A stretch of DNA of 64,000 nt from Hyparrhenia diplandra. Taxonomy: Eukaryota; Streptophyta; Magnoliopsida; Poales; Poaceae. Below, piece after piece: positions 49,138 to 60,284 of this stretch. Position numbers and translations under genes: made by a program. Position 1 is the stretch's first letter, and each line of letters begins with the position of its first letter. The stretch spans positions 78,814-142,813 of the forward strand of contig JADLZK010001164.1 of NCBI GenBank assembly GCA_015847255.1. The letters are read 5' to 3'. The notes beneath the pieces are model-generated. The model did no database searches and was not told where the DNA came from. It worked only from the letters and a program-made list of their open reading frames with translations.

Positions 49138-50028
49138 CCCGGTATCGGCTATCCGGGTTCGATCGCCGCCGCCACGCCCCTCCAGCGCGATCCCATCTCC
49201 ATCCACCACGCCGCACCCCTCTCCGCCGCCGCCGCCATCTCTCCCACATCCGCATCTTCTAGCGCCCTCTCCACCAACAGCCGCCGCTCCATCGCCCGCC
49301 GCGCCCACCTCGAGATGCCTTCGCGACTCGACGAGTGTGGACCGTTTATTTGAGCACCTAGATCGGCTCGCCGTGATGTTCACCGCCGGGCTACGCCCAC
49401 CCGGGAGAAAAACAGAGAAGGAACACCACGCAGCCGGTGCGGCCAGCGCGGCGGCGCGTGGGTTCCTCGGGCACGGGAGGGTGCAGTCCTCCCGTGGGGC
49501 CGCGCCCCGTGATCTGAGGGTGGCCGTTCCTTGGCAGCCATCACAAGAGCAGCCGCCGCGGCGCCGCAAGCCGCAGGCGCGGTTTCCTTGTTGAGGGCGG
49601 TCACGCGGAAGATGCGCTCTTTGCCCCGGTTCATCGCCGCAGCACACGATCGACCACACGAGCTCGCCTATACGCCCCTCTGAGAATGCCGGGATGGTGC
49701 CTTCCGAAGAACACCATGGCAAAAGGCAAAAGCACCACTGGCGATTCAATCCGAGGTCGCCTCATCTCGTGCGTGCACCCAATGACTTTGGGCGGCCGCC
49801 GCATCCTTCCCAAGATCCGACATGACGACGGCCCGATTAAGGCGCTTTCCATGGGATCCAGGGAGGACATAGTTGTAGTCTTAATTTATTTTATATTTTA
49901 TTTCCAACTTTATTTCACGTTTTTAGTCTTAAATAACAAAGGTAAGCCGAGATGTAAAAGGCTTAACCTTAAGTCGTGTCGTGCGTCTATATATACCGAG
50001 GGCTGAAGCCGATCCTCAGGGAGGGAGA

Positions 50029-50378
50029 TGTCATGGGCGACCACCAGCACAACGCTGCGCTCCTTTAGGCTTGACTTTGGTCAAGGTGAACAAGATACCG
50101 CGTGAACAACCAGCGTGGGATTAGTTAGGAAAGAGATAAGTTAGGAAAGGAATAAGATAGATTGATTGGTTAGGATATTCCTTAGGGGTCAAGGCAGTCA
50201 TCTCTATAAGAGAGACTCCGTTATTTGGTAAAGGTAAGCAATGAATTATCAAACCAATCTCTCTCTCTCCCAATGTCTCTCAAGCGCCTAGGGCTGCTAC
50301 CCTAGAACTAAGCCTGCGGTAGAGGGGTATAACCTCACCGGAGAAGACACTATCCCCATGGACCCAACGTCCATGACA
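50029..50378 (+). repeat. LTR of element Z, right copy
   Basis: Preceded by the purine tract gggagggaga and bounded by TGTCATGGGC and GTCCATGACA. Confidence 0.75.
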
Positions 50379-50674
50379 TAGATAGTTGGGGGTAATTAGG
50401 CCTTATGCTTTGCCTAGAGCTTGAGGCCTTATGCTTTGCCCAGAGCTTAAGAGATTGAGGGGATTAGAAATGTTTCTTCATAACTGATTGCTTGCTTTCC
50501 ATTGTGCCCCATGGGCTGAATATAAAGGGTACATAGGACTAACACCTCTTGTGCCTAGACAATATGGTACTATTCGTATAGATAAATAACTAAGAGAGAC
50601 ACTAATTAACACTAATGGGCTTAAGGCCCAACTAGGACACTAGCCCTACCGCGCCCCTCTTTATGCCCATGACA
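50379..50674 (-). repeat. LTR of element X, right inner copy (reverse)
   Basis: Begins tagatagttggggg directly after the Z LTR and ends GCCCATGACA; mirror image of 47485-47781. Confidence 0.75.
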
Positions 50675-51998
50675 TCTCCCCGCCTTGGAGACCCAGGCTT
50701 CGATCCTCGAAATGGAGAGCCGACGCGAACTGGGGGTGAAGCCTTTTTACATCTCGGCTTCCCATTTTTTTATTGAAGACTAAAATACAAGTATATCCAC
50801 GGATCCCATGGGAAGAGCGCCCTGGCTTCATGTAGGTGAAGGGTGGAGTGTGAAGCAACAGGCTCTTATGTCGGAAGTGTCTAAGCACCACGGGCAGCAC
50901 AAGGATGAAATGAGATAGTCCTTGATGCCCGATGCCGGATGGGCGCGCAGGTCGCCGCAAAGGGAAGCGCCCATACTTGGACCTCCACCGCAATTGAAGC
51001 CGGGGGCCGTATCGGCGAGTCCGAAAGTGGATGAACACGTGCGGCAACGACGAGCCGAGGAGCATGCGTGACCGCCGCACCATGCGACGGACAAGCATTC
51101 CTGAAGACCGGCCGCTCGAGGCGCACCGTTGCTTGCTCCTTCGATGCTTTTGTGGCACGAAGAGCTGCGGCCGGCGGCGTGCTAGGAGTCCCGTCCCGCG
51201 GCGGCAGGCGCACGGTTGCCCGTTCCGCGGTCCTCCCCTCCCGAGACGCACCCTAGGAGCGATCGGTGTCGCGGTCATCTCCGCAAGGTCGTGAGCAGCG
51301 ATTGTGTCGACGCGCACAAGGGGCCGGCCGGTTGGAGCTGGGTCGAGCGCGGGTTAGTTTGAACGCCGCCGCAGAGCTCGGTGAAGCGACGCCCATGCCG
51401 GTATTCATCTTGGCGTGACTTGGCGAACCACCGCGGCATCGGCTTTCTTGCGAAGCTAGCCATACCCGATTCTTCCACCATGATTCCGGCGGAAGTAGAG
51501 CTTCGACCGGTTGATGAAGGCCTCGGTTCGGAGGTGCCATCAAGCTGCGGAACTCCATCATGCACGGGCGCCGACGGGTCGAGGTCGCGCTCGCCGGATC
51601 GGGCGGCGAGGGTGAAGCCGTGGTCGATCTCGGATCGGCGCCGCCGGAGAACGCCGCGCGCACGCTTTGTGGTGGGGGGCTCGGTGGCGCGGAGGAGGGA
51701 GGGGCGCCCGGCGCGGGGAGGATCCGCTTAGCCGGGGCGTCGCGGACGGCGGGAGGGAGGGGAGCCGCGGATGGCGCGACAATTCCCACCTTTCCTTTCC
51801 TCCTAATCTTGGCGCTGATTGCTCGTTGCCTTCCCTCGGGTGTGGCTAAGAATAGAAGACATGCGGCGGCGCGCGGCGTATTTAGGGTTGATGGGGGTGG
51901 ACGCCGTCTTCTTTGGGCGGGATCGGCTGAATTTTTTTTCAAAACGAAGGGGATCGGCCGGGTCGTGGATGGAGGATCGATGGCTAGGCGATACCGGA

Positions 51999-52308
51999 TG
52001 TAATAGCCGATAGATAGTTGGGGGTAATTAGGCCTTATGCTTTTGCCTAGAGCTTGAGGCCTTATGCTTTGCCAGCAGCTTAAGAGATTGAGGGATTAGA
52101 AATGTTTCTTCATAAGCGATTGCTTGCTTTCCATTGTGCCCCATGGGCTGAATATAAAGGGTACATAGGACTAACACCTCTTGTGCCTAGACAATATGGT
52201 ACTATTCCTATAGATAAATAACTAAGAGAGACACTAATTAACACTAATGGGCTTAAGGCCCAACTAGGACACTTGCGCCCTACGGCGCCCCTCTTTATGC
52301 CCATGACA
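51999..52308 (-). repeat. LTR of element X, right outer copy (reverse)
   Basis: The most complete X LTR, 310 bp from TGTAATAGCCG to CCCATGACA. In its own orientation it ends CGGCTATTACA and is followed by TCCGGTATCGCC, a plausible primer-binding site. Confidence 0.75.
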
Positions 52309-52313
52309 CTGAA

Positions 52314-53059
52314 GCATAAAGAAAATGAAGCATCGAAAAAAAAGAGAATGCAGGTAGACCTGCAGTTAGACTGTCATTGAATGTTACTTTGAGAAGTTCA
52401 AAAAAATAAGCTATTTTCAGATCTGGAACAACAACCAAAAGAGCTATTTGCAGAGACAAATAACAAGAGTTCATGGCAACAGGTAACAGGCACCAAAAAC
52501 AGCTATCTTCAGAAAACTTGAGCATTCATGCACATTGGATGCTAGGAAGAAATTGATGCGCATAAGTGGATTACATGAAGGCAAAGAGATGCAATCCAAA
52601 CTTGTGAACATGTGCCTTGTTAATGCAGCTCAACATGAAAAATTTGTTTGATGAGCAGGAGAACGCAGGTAGGCTTTGAATTGTAGCTGACTGATAAGAG
52701 CTGTCCGTGAGTAACCGATTTGGTGAAACACAAACCTGAAATTATGCAAGCCTTTTTAAAAGTCTGAAACCAAGAAACATATAAATTCTCCAAACTGGCA
52801 TTTTACCAAACCCATTTCAGCACAAGATTAGAGCATACAACACCTTTGCATGTCACGGCGGCCACAGTGGCGGATGCGCGGGTGCTGCACGGCGACGGAA
52901 GGAAGCGGAGGAGGCCGTGAGCCTCGCCACAGGTGCATGCATCCCTAGCGGGCACGCGCAAAGGCTCCCTGCACCTGCAGTAGCACGGAAGTCAAGAGCC
53001 GTGCAAATAAATCCAGTAGAAAATTAGAAAATTATGCATTGGTAAGCTAGTAATTAAAT
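52314..53059. other. Intronic or intergenic DNA
   Basis: Right flank of the LTR cluster. A GC-rich block at about 52855-52985 is open on the minus strand and could be an exon of the unrecognised gene (it reads ARDACTCGEAHGLLRFLPS in one frame), but the frame choice is uncertain. Confidence 0.3.
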
Positions 53060-53506
53060 TCTCTTCAAGCTTGCCATACATAACCTTAGCATGGGTTGTC
53101 AGTTCTGATAGCTTGCTTTCACGAATTGATGCATGATCTTCAATATCAATCTAAATCTTCTCTAGCATTTTAGAGCAGACCCAGTTTGCGTGCTTGATTA
53201 TAACATCTAGAATACCCTTAGTAGCGCCCCCGCGAGGTACACGCGGCCTGCGCCGCCGTCACCTTGACGAACTCCAGGCCACCTCAACTTCGGGGCCCAT
53301 CCTCGGCTCCTGATGCAGCCGCTGCTGGTACCACCACCACTTCTCTCTCCTCTGCTGGACGGCGCACCAACAAATCAGACCAGAACCCCACCAAACCAAA
53401 TCAATTAGCGTTCGATTTCAGTATCGAATCGAGGATAAGAGCGAGAGAGAGATCAAGCTTACCGCTTGCCAGGCTGGGGGCAGGGGTTGGGTTGCTCCTC
53501 CGCCAT
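53060..53506 (-). CDS. Candidate 5' exons of an unrecognised coiled-coil gene
   Basis: The minus strand has ATG at 53504-53506 opening MAEEQPNPCPQPGK, ending at a donor cg|gtaagc at 53463. Downstream, two coding-like blocks follow: about 53360-53230 (EVVVVPAAAASGAEDG, then LEFVKVTAAQAA) and about 53220-53060 (GATKGILDVIIKHANWVCSK, then DIEDHASIRESKLSELTTHA). The latter is helical and charged, like a coiled coil. In-frame stops and offsets between blocks need two or three single-base corrections. I do not recognise the family. It may continue across the LTR cluster to the exons at 45722-44764. Confidence 0.4.
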
Positions 53507-53727
53507 CGCGCGAACCGGACAGGGATTGATTGGCTTCACTAGAACCTGGTCGCGAAACCAGGCAGCGATGAGAGGAGAAGAGAACTGAACAGGCGGGGAG
53601 GAGCGTAGCCGGCGGCGGCAGCTTCCCGGCTTGGTCACAGCGTCGCAAGGAGGTGAGGGAGGAGGGTTGCGGCTTGCGTCCTCCAGCTGGCGGACCTCCA
53701 GTGGACGGGCGGCGACAGACCTCTAGT

Positions 53728-53795
53728 GGACGGGCGGCGGCGCAGCGGGTGGACCAGGCGGCGGCGCAGCGGGTGGACCAGGCGGCGGCGCTCTC
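53728..53795. repeat. GC-rich minisatellite, 24-bp unit
   Basis: Two adjacent copies of a unit containing cgcagcgggtggaccaggcg, surrounded by further partial copies of gtggacgggcggcg. Confidence 0.65.
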
Positions 53796-54555
53796 CTGAG
53801 GACGGGCGGCGCTCCCTGTGGTAGCGGGCGTAGGAGCTGTGATGGAGGCGGAGAGACGCGCGTCAAGGGGTGCGTGACGGGGAGACGGACCGTCGCGCGC
53901 GTGCGGGGTGGGAGGAGAGTCGCGAGAGCCTGAGTGGGGATGGTGGTAGAGATGATGATTGATCGCGCAATTTTGGCCCTCGGATGTGGTGGGTGAGTGA
54001 GAGAAAAGAGGTTAGAATAAATCACCATCGATTTTAAAAGTTGCTTAGTTTTGAGGTATATTTTTGTTGGGTGCATTTAAAAAGATTAGGAAAGATAATG
54101 ACCGTGGTGGATTTGTTTGTTGTGTGGCTTTAGTAAAGTTTTTTTGTGCATCTTATATGTAGTAGAGATAGAGATGTAGTAGAGATAGAGATAGAAACTA
54201 TCGAGGTCACCATCTCTACACCATAAACAAATTTGATACGTGAAGTCAGAAGTCAACCGCCACCCCATGCGAATCCGAAGGGAGAAAATGAAACGAATCG
54301 TCAATGTTACCTAATAAAGGAAGGAATTAACCACGTAATAAAGGAAAGAATTAACCATGCAATAAAAGGAAGTAAAAAGGAAACGAATCGTCCATGCTAC
54401 CTCATAAGGGAAGGAATTACGCTCTCTCCATGCCTATGCAAATTTGAAAGGTGCGATCAATCACGCCTCCTCACCACCCGACGCAAATTTGGAACCCGCA
54501 CCAACAATGACCCCACCCACATGCAAATTTTGCGAATTTGGAAGGTGCCGCCTAC
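53796..54555. other. Intergenic DNA with short direct repeats
   Basis: Around 54285-54420 the block aacgaatcgtc followed by tacct-ata-ggaaggaatta occurs twice about 90 bases apart, and tagtagagatagagat is repeated near 54161-54192. No gene supported. Confidence 0.45.
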
Positions 54556-54708
54556 CATCATCAAGGTTGAAGTTGCTGAAATTGACAAACCAAACTTGGG
54601 TGTAGCCGCTGGACCCCGTCTTAGGGTCAAACTCGTAAAAAGCGAATCCATCTTGGCAAATTGAACTCCTTCCTCGCCTTTTTCCTCCGGCGTGGCGGTC
54701 TCCCATGC
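54556..54708 (-). pseudogene. Duplicated fragment of DUF6598 exon 1
   Basis: About 150 bases are more than 90% identical to 43709-43855, covering WETATPEEK-type sequence through FYEFDP and YTQVWFVNFSNFNLDD. It ends at the same exon border (DD) as the parent exon, here followed by gtaggc. No start codon or downstream exons are nearby, so it is a pseudogene remnant or a captured fragment. An extra T disrupts the frame before FYEF. Confidence 0.75.
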
Positions 54709-54953
54709 CCTATTTTCAATCATGTGCTATATCTATATAATTCATTTTCATGTAGTACGTCTCTATTATATATAATATATTTTTAAAAATAAAAATATTT
54801 TTTGCTGATATTTTTCTTTATGTTTGCACTTAATTAGATGATATTCAAACGAATCTTCATCTTCATATGGCAAACACATAAGAATTAAGTGTTACATATA
54901 GCCTATAAAACAGTAAATGAGACTGTAAATTGAGAAATGTTGTTTCAGACTAA

Positions 54954-55240
54954 GGCCGTGGTGTTTAGTTCCCCTTTTCATCCCAAATAAATTTGGGTTT
55001 TAGTCCATCATTTTGCATAATGGAATTAAACATCATGTAATTGTTTTGGGCAAAAAGCTAGGTATTCTTCATTTTTTGGATTTTGGTGTCAAGAAGTCAA
55101 AAAGCCCCAAAAGCTAGCCACACCTACTAGCACCATGAAAATTCTGGCATTTTGGATCGAATTTGGCATTTTGCATTTTATCAGTCCAAAGTACTTGGCA
55201 TTTTGTATTTTGCATTCCACGGGGAACTAAACACAAAGTC
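54954..55240. mobile_element. MITE with gtttagttcccc terminal repeats
   Basis: The ends gtgtttagttcccc (about 54960) and ggggaactaaacac (about 55220-55233) are inverted. The interior is AT-rich and non-coding with repeated ggcattttg words. Exact borders and target duplication were not resolved. Confidence 0.55.
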
Positions 55241-55860
55241 ATGTATCGAAAAACGCAGTATATGAAACCTACCATTAAATACTGGCCTCAATAGCTAATA
55301 CCTCTTGTGTTGCTACATACTCACAACATGATCGATAAGGGTAACCAACTAAAATGCTACAGTAAGTTTAAAAACTAAAATGCTAGTAAATTAATACATC
55401 AAAATTGAGTTATGCATACCCAAAGTAATAGAATATAATATGCAATTATGTAATCAAACATATTTGCTAGTCGATAACCAAAATTGGCTCGATCAAATAA
55501 AAGTATACTCCCCGTCCCCTAAACAAGTGTTGTTGTTGGTGGTGTGCATGCCACATGTTTGACTCGGTTTATAAACATTCAACATTTGTATCGTCAAATG
55601 AATTTATTAAAAAAACTAGATTCAAATAGCATTTTAATAGTAGAGAGATCTAGATGACACCTTTTGCTAAATTTAATGACTGATCGTGCATTTTCCTCCT
55701 TGAGTGTACGTAGCTGTGATGGAATTGATGTTCCAGTGTGTGGAGGGTTGGATACATCAGTGGAGACAGAGTCTAGTTTTAGCTGAGCAGCTAGAGTGAG
55801 CGTCCATTGCTTGCATTATTAGCACCGAGGTGGCGTGACTTTGCCTGTAGGTAGAGTGGT
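55241..55860. other. AT-rich intergenic DNA
   Basis: No coding or repeat feature recognised. Confidence 0.4.
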
Positions 55861-55879
55861 GATCCTTGTTGATGCCAGG

Positions 55880-56724
55880 AAGACTTTAGGCCCGCCTGTC
55901 TCCTGTGGTTGTGGTGTCGGTGTTGTCCGGCTTGAGCGAAGCGTCGGTGTGTGTAACATCTCCCGGCGTGGCCGAGGCGTCGGCACCGTTTTCTTGCCGC
56001 CGGTGAGCTCCAGCTTGCGCGGCGCGCGCGCCTTGGCCTTGATGACGTCCGAGAGCTAGAGGTCGAGACGTGCTCCATGCCGATCGAGCCCCAGCCACTC
56101 CTTGCACGCACTCCAGGAATAAGACCGAAGAGAAAGCAGTTGAGCGTGGTCTCCCTGGCGCGGTCAAACGCGGAGGCAATAGGCGTTCTCGGGGAGGCCC
56201 GCGTCGTCCTTCCCGAACGCGAGGCCGCAGATGTTGTGGAAGGTGAGGTGAGGTGAGGCGGAGCACAGCCGCAGCACAGCCGCACAGAATGGATTACAGA
56301 CAGCACAGGTGCCACACTACCCGTCCACGGCGGCGTCGCCCAGAATGGGCACAGCAGGCAGGCGTGGATGGAGCGGGACATGGAGGTGCGCAGCGTGTGC
56401 GTGGTCAACTCGAGCGCCGAGCGCGGCCGTCTTGCGCTGCGCCACACACGTCTCGCCGTCGGAGTTGAAGTCTGAAGATGCCGTCCCCGACCCGAGGTCC
56501 GAGCTGGTCCCTTGGGGTTGAATTACTATTGTCGAAGCGCGCCTGGTTGAGGACGTGATCCAGGTTCCGCGGGTCGCACGTCACGGCACGGTGAGCAGCC
56601 CGCCCCGGGGAGGCTGCCGACCAGCGTCACCCGCGGCCCACGGAGACCACGCAACATCCGGCAGATCCACGCCGTGTACACGGCCACGGCCGCCCACCAG
56701 CACCGCCCATGCCCCCGCTTCCAT
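55880..56724 (-). pseudogene. CYP86A-like cytochrome P450 pseudogene (5' half only)
   Basis: Read on the minus strand through several frames, the segment contains AVYTAWICRMLRGLRGPRVT, TCDPRNLDHVLNQARFDN, QRKTAALEF-type sequence, LRTSMSRSIHA, NICGLAFGK, GLPENA and KARAPRKLELTGG. These follow in order the N-terminal half of CYP86A fatty-acid omega-hydroxylases. The I-helix, ExxR and heme loop are absent. About 60 bases of unrelated sequence interrupt it near 56285. Frame changes and deletions are far denser than in the other genes here, so this is a genuine pseudogene. Confidence 0.75.
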
Positions 56725-57321
56725 TGCTTGCCTTTCTTCTTTGCCGAGCTGACGGCTTTTGACGCTGATCAGATCGACCGGCCGTACGTAACCAGATCAA
56801 GTTGCATGCGGTCGTGTCGTGTCACCCTCGATCCACCCGCGGCGCAGCTTAACGCACACACACGTCGTCATCGTACAGTACGTCCACATACAGTAAACGA
56901 CAGTCGATATGGAGTAGTACTCCTGGTAAAAGAATCGGTTTTAGACAAAATTTGGGTCAAATATTAAGAATATAAACCATCAATTATTTTTAAGTGCTTG
57001 AGTTTGTAAACGTGAAAATAATATAAATAGATTTATCTCAAAAAGTAATTTTATAAATATATATATATTATATTTTTATAAATATTTTTATAATAATAAG
57101 AGATTAAAATTATGTTTTATAAAAGTATCCATATATCAATTATGGTTTGCAAGGCTATTCTTTCCTCGTGCTGCAACCAAAAAGGACCAAAGGATGGCCG
57201 CCTCTCTCATCGTGCTCCACGCCCTCGTGCTTCACAACCACCTCAATTTCGGTCCAAAAGCCAGCACGTTAATTACTCAGTCATCATTTGCAGGGCCAAT
57301 GCATGCAAATCAGCCTTCTCA
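56725..57321. other. Intergenic DNA
   Basis: GC-rich at the left, strongly AT-rich at 56950-57130. No supported feature. Confidence 0.4.
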
Positions 57322-58045
57322 GGGCAGTCCCAATGGAAGAAAGTGACACGTTTTCCATAGCAAAAGAAATCATCTATAGAAATCATTCTTCACGGTGGTA
57401 GTTTCTTCGTGTAATAATTATTTTCTCTTTCTCTCCTCAATTCCACCAATGGGGGAGAGTTGCATTAACCCCATAGAAACTAGTGGTTTCTCCCCAATGA
57501 CAAATTCATGGTTTTCTTGTGCATTGGGTCAAGAGTAGACATGGTTTCTCCACAAAGAAACCATTTCTATGATTTTTGCTCTCTTTCCTCATTATTAAAA
57601 CGCCACATCATCATTTTGCTTAGTTGACAAGCCATTTAATAGAGATAGAAACTACCATTAATACTACCATTGGGAGTGCCCTCAAGCACTCCCAATAGAG
57701 CATTAATGGTAGTTTCATTTATATTAAATAGTTTTTACCAACTAACCAAAAATAATGATGTGCTTAATTAATGAGGAAAGAGAGCACAAATCATAGAAAT
57801 TATTTCTTCATAGAGAAATCATGTCTACTCTTTTGACTCAATGCACAAGAATCCATGAATTTGCCATTGAGAAGAAACCACTAGTTTCTATGGGGTTAAT
57901 GCAACTCTCCCATTGGTAGAATCGAAAGAGAGAAAGAGAAAATAATTATTACTCAAAAGACACTACCACTATGAAGAATGTTTTTTATAGATTTTTTTTT
58001 TTTTTGCTATGGAAAGCATATCGGTTTCTTCCATTAGGACTGCCC
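57322..58045. mobile_element. Two head-to-head MITEs forming a long hairpin
   Basis: The left unit runs gggcagtcccaatgg (57322) to ccattgggagtgccc (about 57674); the right unit runs gcactcccaat to ggactgccc (58045) in the opposite orientation. The two units are extended reverse complements of about 340 bp meeting at a small loop near 57675. The sequence ctca borders both outer ends (57318-57321 and 58046-58049). Non-coding. Confidence 0.75.
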
Positions 58046-58077
58046 CTCACTGTTGTTTTTACTGAGCGTTGGTTTAA

Positions 58078-58290
58078 GGCCGGTCTCAGTGAGAATTTCA
58101 TTTTCATTTAATGAGTTGCCGTGTAAGCATTTTGAATGATGTGGCACCATATTAAGAAGAGAGAGAAGAAATGAGTGTCATGGGGATGAAACTATTTTGG
58201 CACAAATATCAACTCTCTATGAGTCATAAATTTAATGCGTATGAAACTATAGAATAAAACTCACTCTCAATGGAGAGTTTCATTCGTGTT
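58078..58290. mobile_element. MITE-like repeat starting ggccggtctcagtg
   Basis: The left end ggccggtctcagtgagaatttcat is partly inverted at the right (atggagagtttcat), with an AT-rich interior. The right border is unclear. Confidence 0.4.
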
Positions 58291-58813
58291 TTTTTTTTTT
58301 CTTCGTGACGTGACAATCTTGGAAATAATGCTATTAAACTCTCCATACTCCAACCTACTCATGTATAACGTTTCTTTAGAAAATTCTACAAATAATTCAA
58401 CAATAAGTATTATAAATAAGAAGCTGCTACAATATACCACTAGGCATAGTATAATGTTTCTTTAGAAAATTCTAGCATATCATGAGTTCAAATTTTTGCC
58501 ATTTTTTGTGAATTCGAAGGTGGCAGAAAATATTCCAAAATTTACCCATGTTCTAGTCGTACATCCTCTTAATTAAAAAAAAGCGGGGGTGCAGTATGCT
58601 CCTCTCATCGATTTTTTTATTTCAAAATTTCATTCACATTACTTTAGTACATGTATTGACTAGTACAGTGTACCAAGACAAATTTGAAGAGTATGCAGCC
58701 GGGGGCCAAAAATGCATCCGTGGAAATTGGGGACAAGCAAAACAGATGAAACAAGTAGTAGGAGACACATTAACATTATACGCATATAGTATATATAGGA
58801 ATTGTATAAAGGC

Positions 58814-60231
58814 TGAAGCATCTAGGCCCCTAGATTGGGTTTCGATGATTGATGACAATATAATTATCATGACTAAGCATTGTGTTTTTGCAGGTAAACA
58901 AAGTGTGAGTTAGGTCATGGTAATGGTGATCTCGGCGATGAGTTTGTTCGCCCCCGGCGATTGAATTGCGTTCGGTTTTTCGAGGATGGGCGACAAGGTT
59001 AAGGGCGGCTAGTTCCGATTGTCGACGGAGTTGAGTGACATCGGATTAGTTGTTAGGACTTTGTTTTTGTTTTGGCCGTACTATTAAGGGGGTGCGAATG
59101 AGTAGCTTGACCTAGGCGAGTCTAGAGGCGAGTTGTGGTGCACACTTGAGTTTCTTTAGCACTAGGTAGCTCAATTTATGCCCGAGACGTGTCGGAGTTG
59201 AAGCGATTCACGTGAGTCGCAAGACGTAGCTGAAAAAGACCTCGAGCAGGTGACCGGACGCAGCGGACCGGACGCGACGGACGCGGGTCCTTGACCGGAC
59301 GCCCGGTCGCGTGCGCCCGCGCAGAGCTTGTTCTCATGAGTTTTAGCCGGACGCTGTGGACCGGACGCTTCCTGGCCGAGCACCAGGCTCCGACCGACGC
59401 CACGGTCGTGGCGCAGTCGATGGGTCGTCGCTGACCGGACTTGGCCGACGGACCCTTGACCAGGACTCTGATGCGTCCTGGCAAGCCGCTTTCAAAGTAA
59501 GTGCTGAAGCGATTTCGCGGAGTTGCTTGGTGGGGCTATATATGCTTTGTCCCCATCGACCTTGCCTCTCTGCCCATTTGTTCACCGAGAAACACCCCTT
59601 GAGAGTGCAAGAAAGAGCAAGAGCCTTAAGGTGGTCATCCATGCAAGATTAAGGATCATCCTTAGAGTGTTTGAGAGATTCAAGTGTGCATCCACTCTTC
59701 TCCTAGGCTTGTTGAGGTCAAGTGAGAGTTCGTGCTTGTTTCTCTTGGTGATCGCCATCACCTAAGCGGCTTAGTGGCGGATCATGGCTTGAAGATCACC
59801 GGTGGTGCTTGTGGGTGGCTCAAGCAAGCTTGTGGCGGTTTTGGGTGATTCACCGCGACGGGTGTTGAAGAATCAACCCGTAGAGAGCACTTTAGTTCTT
59901 TGCGAGGACTAAGGGGGCGATACTCTCAAGAGAGTGCTAAACGAGGATTAGGGGGTGTGGCGACACCTCGATACCTCGGGAAAAATCGCCGTGTTCCTTC
60001 CTCTCTTTACTTTCCGCATTTACATTCCGCGAATTCTAATTCATGTCTTTACATTCCTAGAATTGCCATGCTAGAAGTAGGATTGAAACCTAGGGTGCAA
60101 AACTTTGTGCGGTAGTTGTTAGAAACACACTTAGGCATAAGAGGGTGAATATGGGCTAGTTAGTTGTTTAGTTAAGTTAAAATTTTAGATTAGCCCAATT
60201 CACCCCCCTCTTGGGCATCTCGATCCTTTCA
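58814..60231 (+). repeat. 5' LTR of the copia element
   Basis: TG...CA bounded, with the primer-binding site directly following. The 3' partner is beyond the window, so no age estimate is possible. Confidence 0.7.
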
Positions 60232-60284
60232 AGTGGTATCCGAGTCGTGTTGCTCATAATTGGCTTAACCTTGCCTAGAGAAAG

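Larger units (their letters stand above)
45862..52308. mobile_element. Inverted cluster of related non-autonomous LTR retrotransposons
   Basis: The outer ends are TGTCATGGGCATAAAG (45862) and its inverse CTTTATGCCCATGACA (ending 52308), flanked by a 5-bp direct repeat ctgaa at 45857-45861 and 52309-52313. Left half: an element X with two forward LTRs, then a Z element in reverse. Right half: Z forward, then X in reverse. The two halves are therefore imperfect inverted copies meeting near 48790. X interiors are GC-rich with no gag, protease, integrase or reverse transcriptase recognised, and polypurine tracts precede the LTRs (for example aagggcgggaga before 47485). The minimum reading is a nest of small non-autonomous LTR elements; its unusual geometry is discussed in the findings. 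Confidence 0.75.

Noticed and set aside
59171..59652. Open frames within the copia 5' LTR
   Set aside because: They result from repeated ccggacgc words in the LTR; no promoter-independent coding evidence.
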